From Letharia columbiana (taxonomy: Eukaryota; Ascomycota; Lecanoromycetes; Lecanorales; Parmeliaceae), in the NCBI RefSeq assembly GCF_014066305.1, contig NW_023501195.1:1-12377 (forward strand): a stretch of 12,377 bases of DNA, given 5' to 3'. Positions 8,932-12,377 of this stretch are shown here, piece by piece (position 1 is the first letter of the stretch; every line of letters begins with the position of its first letter). The translations under genes and the position numbers were made by a program. The notes beneath the pieces were generated by a model. The model was given only the letters and a program-made list of their open reading frames with translations. It was not told the origin of the DNA and did not search any database.

Positions 8932-9105
8932 AATTAGTATAAATATAATATTAATATAAATAAGATAGAATAAAATAATAAGACTATTAAATTATATATA
9001 TAGAAAAAAGATATAATATAATAAAGAATATCTTTATTAAGACTCGCTAGCTATAGAGTTAAATAATATATTAAAAATACGCTTATAATATATACTTCTT
9101 TAAAT
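8932..9105 (-). pseudogene. Second, truncated copy of the LINE RT N-terminal segment
   Basis: This stretch aligns with 3345-3525 in the same orientation, sharing blocks such as TAGTATAAATATAATATTAA and TTAAATAATATATTAAAAAT (plus strand). Read on the minus strand it gives LASLNKDILYYII, parallel to LANLSEDILYYII of the first copy, which lies upstream of motif A in a LINE reverse transcriptase. Homology stops at about 8932, so motifs A to C are absent in this copy. The differences between copies are mostly transitions, as expected for independent RIP. Part of the 9106-9680 sequence could be the upstream region of the same element. Confidence 0.72.
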
Positions 9106-9680
9106 ATTATATAAATTATATTCTTAATTAATAATAATTTTCTTTTATCTATATACTTTTTAAAGAGTAATTAATATTTTTTATTAAGTAGCTAATTCTT
9201 ATAGCGACGATCTTTTTAAGTCTCTTCTCTAGTATATTAAGAAGGGCGATTAATTAATATAATTTAGATTAAGTATAATCGTTTTTATCGAGTTTTTTTA
9301 ATATTATTATTTTTAAATAGCGAAAGTATTTTAGATAGTATTCGAGATCGAGATATACGTTATAAATATAATCTATTTATTTCTCTATATATTCGAGAGC
9401 GAGTTATAGAACTCGAAAGATTAATTTATTTACTTCGATAGCTTTATTAAGATAGCTTATAAATATTATTTATTAGACTTTTTATATTATAATTAATAGA
9501 AATTCTTTTAAATTAAAATAAGTAAAAATCTATAAATTAAATTTATAAAGTTAAATTTTTTTAAATTAAATTAAATTTTAGCTTTAGCTCTAAATTAAAT
9601 CGAACTCTAATTACTTATTATATATTTTTAATCTATTTTTATTATTATAAAATTAATTTAATCTATATAATATATAGATA
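9106..9680. other. RIP-degraded DNA, possible upstream part of the second LINE copy
   Basis: No CpA or TpG seen; several CpG sites survive (near 9208, 9290, 9345, 9392). On the minus strand it lies 5' of the RT fragment, so linker or endonuclease sequence is possible, but I recognise no endonuclease motif. Mutation ends abruptly at about 9681, where CAG appears. Confidence 0.5.
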
Positions 9681-10266
9681 TCAGTATATATAAAAGAATA
9701 AGATAGGGCTGAACTAGAAAACCTTGAATTTGTATATACAGCCAATCATAAATTCGTTAGGTCTACGCTTTTTGGTTAGACACCGCGAGTAAATAAATTA
9801 GCGTCCGCAACCATCAAAAATCTACAAAAATCTATATACAGAAGTCTTACCCTCTAAAATAACCAGCTCCCTACGGATGCTATTTCTTCATAATTTAATA
9901 AATTGTAGAGCTCAATATGCGCTTTCTAACGCTGTAAAAATAATAAAGTTTAACCTACTATTGGTGGATTAAATAGACATTCAAATATGATAGTCATAGT
10001 AGTCACACCAGACGCGTCCGGGATCAGATAATAATCCTTCCACCTATTTGTGTAACCATTCTTCTTCCACTATTCTACCAATTTACCAATATAAACACAT
10101 TCGTCCTCAATATATTTCTAAACACTTCAGACACGTACACCCTTCTACCCGCCTCTTAGAGCCCCTACTAACGCCCTCAGGCTACCCCTCGGCGAATCCG
10201 CTACTACTGGCAATCGAGGCCGCAAGCGAGCTTAACAACTACCTACTACTACTCATAAACGCGTCG

Positions 10267-10577
10267 ATACTCTACAAAAGGAGGAGCAAGAGAAGGAACT
10301 ACAACAGGCAAATGCGGAGAACACTGCGGAGAAACCAAGCGGCAACAAGGCCACCATCGTCAAGAACACGGCTCAGCTCTCCAAGATCCCACGTCATATC
10401 AATCATCCACTCAGTCAGCCACTCAGCTAGCCACTCAGTCTAATACTCTACAAGAGAAGAAGCAAGAGGAGGAACTACAACAGGCAAATGCGGAGAACAC
10501 GGGTGGAGAAACCAAGCGGCAACAAGGCCACCATCGTCAAGAACACGGCTCAGCTTCCAAGATCCCCCACGTCATAT
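10267..10577 (+). repeat. Direct duplication of about 134 bp with a 176-bp period
   Basis: Copy A is 10267-10399 and copy B is 10443-10577. Both start ATACTCTACAA and share long identical blocks such as GGAACTACAACAGGCAAATG and CAACAAGGCCACCATCGTCA, ending at CACGTCATAT. The differences are few: AAAGGAGGAG versus GAGAAGAAG near the start, CTGC versus GGGT in the middle and a CT indel near the end. The high identity and lack of RIP imply a recent event, or one too short to trigger RIP. Confidence 0.92.
10404..10439 (+). repeat. Three 12-bp tandem units between the duplicated copies
   Basis: CATCCACTCAGT (10404-10415), CAGCCACTCAGC (10416-10427) and TAGCCACTCAGT (10428-10439). They fill almost the whole spacer between copies A and B, so the region is a small nested repeat. 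Confidence 0.85.
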
Positions 10578-10692
10578 GCTCTCCACGGTTCCACATCAAA
10601 TCATCACTCAGCAAGCGGAGAACACCACTACAACTTAACCTATCATCCCCACTGCATTAATATAATACATCACTACGGCCTCTATAGGAGGA

Positions 10693-10736
10693 ATATCGGA
10701 CGATATATATTTAGACGAATTAAAACCGTCCGATAT
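10693..10736. repeat. 10-bp inverted repeat with a 24-nt spacer
   Basis: ATATCGGACG (10693-10702) is the exact reverse complement of CGTCCGATAT (10727-10736). It could form a hairpin or be a dyad binding site. There is no run of T directly after it, so it is not an obvious terminator, and none would be expected in a eukaryotic region. Confidence 0.55.
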
Positions 10737-11030
10737 CTACAGCTATTTCATTATTCGAAAGATTTCACTACGGTAGAAGATATTATAGGATTCACACCAC
10801 TAACTAACACGTTATCTCCATTTCTTTCCGATATTTCGATACTTCTTACCATAAGAACATGACCTTTTTTTTTTGTGGGCAATTATTACGGATCAATCCT
10901 CTATACTCGATATACCTTCCTAATTAGGTTGGCGCGCCTCTCTCCGTATATATACCTATATATCATTAGATTAAATTAATTTTATAGTGATGAAAGTAGG
11001 TCAAAACGACGCACAGAGCGATTAGAGTTT

Positions 11031-11118
11031 CATTTGACTTAGGGCTAGGCTAAAATTCCATTTAACTTAGAAAAATCCAACTCATTTTGACTTAGAAAAA
11101 TGAAAAATCCAACTCCAT
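11031..11118 (+). repeat. Short direct repeats at the right edge of the island
   Basis: CATTTGACTTAG (11031-11042), CATTTAACTTAG (11059-11070) and CATTTTGACTTAG (11083-11095); the second and third are each followed by AAAAAT and later ATCCAACTC. The array sits just before the border with RIP-type DNA. A TATATATATAAAGGG sequence follows at about 11142-11156, TATA-box-like, but no gene follows it. Confidence 0.65.
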
Positions 11119-11165
11119 GAATTTAATTTGGGCTTTATTTTTATATATATAAAGGGAGAGCCGCT

Positions 11166-11454
11166 AAGATTTAATTAAGAAGATATATTAAATATAAAAA
11201 ATTAATCTATAATAATTATTTATAAAAAATAAAGAAAGATTATATTCTTATAATAAGAAGTATTAAAATATTAAAAAGAAATAGAGATAATATATTAATT
11301 AGTAATATAAATTCTATAATATCTTCTATCGTAGTAAAATCTTTTAAATAATAAAATAGCTATAGATATTAAACGATTTTAATTTATTTAAATATATATT
11401 ATCTAATATTTCTTTTATAGAGATCTAATTAATTATAATTATTATAATAGATTC
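11166..11454. other. RIP-degraded AT-rich DNA
   Basis: No CpA or TpG seen. There is no reading frame of note and no recognised element. It leads into the tandem array that follows. Confidence 0.6.
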
Positions 11455-12127
11455 TTCTCTTATAATATTATTATAATAATATACTATATTAATATAATAG
11501 AAATAATAAATTAAATTATAATAATATTCTTCGCTTATTAAGTAATAATTTAATATAAAATTATAGAGAGTATATAATATAGAATCTTAGAGAGCTAAGT
11601 CGTATTCTTAATATTAAGAATCTTATTATCGCTTAATTTCTTTATAATATTCTCTATAATATTCTTTATAATATTCTTTATATTTATCTATTATAATTTA
11701 TTTTTTTATTTTTTAATATAATAAGAATAATAAACTAAATTATAATAATATTCTTCGCTTACTAAGTAATAATTTAATATAAAATTATAGAGAGTATATA
11801 ATATAAGATTTTAGAGAGCTAAGTTATATTCTTAATATTAGAAATCTTATTATCGCTTAATTTCTTTATAATATTCTCTATAATATTCTTTATATTTATC
11901 TATTATAGTTTCTAATATTATTATTATAATATATTATATTAATTAATAGAAATAATAGATTAAGTTATAATAGTATTCTTTACTTATTAAATAATAATTT
12001 AATATAGAATTATAGAGAGTATATAATATAAGATCTTAAAGAGTTAAGTTATATTCTTAACGATAATAATCTTATTATTACTTAATTTCTTTATAGTATT
12101 CTTTATATTTATTTATTATAGTTTCTT
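11455..12127 (+). repeat. Three tandem copies of a 224/225-bp RIP-degraded unit
   Basis: The anchor ATTATAGAGAGTATATAATA starts at 11560, 11784 and 12009, giving periods of 224 and 225 bp. Around each anchor the order is conserved: ATTCTTCGCTTA or its variants, AGTAATAATTTAATATA, the anchor, GAGAGCTAAGT or its variants, TATTCTTAATA, ATCTTATTATCGCTTAATTTC and a run of TATAATATTCT. Copies differ mostly by C/T and G/A changes. Unit borders are approximate (about 11455, 11691 and 11903). It looks like satellite DNA, or a tandem gene-less spacer, hit by RIP. Confidence 0.9.
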
Positions 12128-12155
12128 TTTACTTCTTTTTTTATAAAGTATTAGA

Positions 12156-12284
12156 CTAAGTAATTAGCTAAGTAACTAATTAAGTAAATAATTAAATAAC
12201 TAATTAACGATTTAACTAATTAAGTAAATTATTAAATTAATAAAATAAATAATATTAATTAAGTAGCTAGTTAAGTATTACTAG
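12156..12284 (+). repeat. 12-bp AT-rich minisatellite
   Basis: Units of 12 bp start at 12156 (CTAAGTAATTAG), 12168 (CTAAGTAACTAA), 12180, 12192 and 12204. After a 4-bp shift the phase resumes at 12220 and 12232, and again at 12259 (TTAAGTAGCTAG) and 12271. The consensus is about YTAAGTAACTAR. It directly follows the 224-bp array. Every unit carries TAA or TAG, so it is not coding in the given frames. Confidence 0.7.
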
Positions 12285-12377
12285 CTTAAAAATATATAAA
12301 AAAAAATAATAATTATAAATTCGTTTAAGCTTTTTAAGTTTTTTAACGCGTTTATAAATAATAGTAAATAATTATTA
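12285..12377. other. AT-rich tail of the window
   Basis: RIP-type composition with few C and G and one CGCG at about 12346-12349. Nothing recognisable. Confidence 0.5.

Larger units (their letters stand above)
10236..10660 (+). pseudogene. Possible decayed coding fragment spanning the duplication
   Basis: Two overlapping plus-strand frames without ATG look more protein-like than the longer ATG-started frames here. One (10236-10427) reads TLQKEEQEKELQQANAENT, a charged helical segment, and ends at TAG 10428. The other (10259-10657) reads GETKRQQGHHRQEHGSA twice, once in each copy of the duplication, with STQSATQLATQSN between, and ends at TAA 10658. The second copy gives LQEKKQEEELQQANAENT in this frame, so the duplication (176 bp, not a multiple of three) shifts the frame between copies. 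The segment may be the C-terminal tail of a transposon protein or a non-coding repeat that only looks coding. I do not recognise it. Confidence 0.25.
9681..11165. other. Non-RIP island of about 1.5 kb, content unrecognised
   Basis: CpA, TpG, CC and GG are common here and disappear again after about 11165. The island holds a 176-bp-spaced duplication, 12-bp repeats, an inverted repeat and short direct repeats, listed separately. The left part has an imperfect hairpin-like pair: TTTTTGGTTAGACACCGCGAG (9769-9789, one base over the limit shown here only as its key parts TTTTTGGTT and CGC) against GCG...AACCATCAAAAA at 9802-9821. This kind of subterminal structure is seen in DNA transposons, but I cannot name one. 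No intact gene is visible; two open frames of 124-131 codons are not supported by any motif. Confidence 0.5.

Noticed and set aside
10048..10443. 131-codon open frame
   Set aside because: Low-complexity Leu/Ser/Arg-rich product with no motif; the more protein-like composition is in other frames over the same bases.
10488..10862. 124-codon open frame
   Set aside because: No recognisable domain; starts inside copy B of the duplication and runs through an inverted repeat and AT-richer DNA.
9681..11165. LTR retrotransposon or solo LTR
   Set aside because: No matching direct terminal repeats at the island borders, no clear TG...CA ends and no primer-binding site.

Overview
The window looks like a piece of nuclear genome from a filamentous ascomycete (Pezizomycotina). 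Most of it is extremely AT-rich and carries the mark of repeat-induced point mutation (RIP). By eye, 6901-9680 (about 2.8 kb) contains no CpA and a single TpG (8609), and 1-756 contains no CpA and one TpG (289). Surviving C and G sit almost entirely in CpT/ApG and CpG contexts. I see no intact host gene, no tRNA or rRNA gene and no CRISPR array. The window reads as a gene-free, transposon-filled AT isochore or pericentromere-like block. The species cannot be told from this sequence.

Layout. 1-756 is RIP-degraded DNA. 757-1199 is a small spared island with a 15-bp minisatellite. 1200-3736 is RIP-degraded and contains, on the minus strand, a still readable LINE-type reverse transcriptase (motif A, motif B and YIDD in one frame, with stops where RIP would place them). 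3768-5093 is an almost pure A/T block (about 16 G or C in some 1,300 bases), A-rich on the left and T-rich on the right. 5101-6885 is a sharply bounded spared island holding a Tc1/mariner-like DD34E transposon. Its transposase has one clear 47-nt intron and one in-frame TGA, exactly where the family has the Trp next to the first catalytic Asp. 6886-9680 is RIP-degraded and carries a second, shorter copy of the same LINE RT segment (about 8932-9105). 9681-11165 is a third spared island with no recognisable gene but with a 176-bp-spaced direct duplication, 12-bp repeats, an inverted repeat and short direct repeats. 11166-12377 is RIP-degraded tandem DNA: three copies of a 224/225-bp unit, then a 12-bp minisatellite.

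How it fits together. Old LINE copies and tandem repeats appear to have been hit by RIP. The Tc1-like element was probably inserted later, or was never duplicated at a time when RIP acted, because it keeps normal base composition. The transposase carries one nonsense codon, so this copy is probably non-autonomous unless the stop is read through. The two stretches I cannot explain from known families are the A/T-only block and the unrecognised 9681-11165 island.
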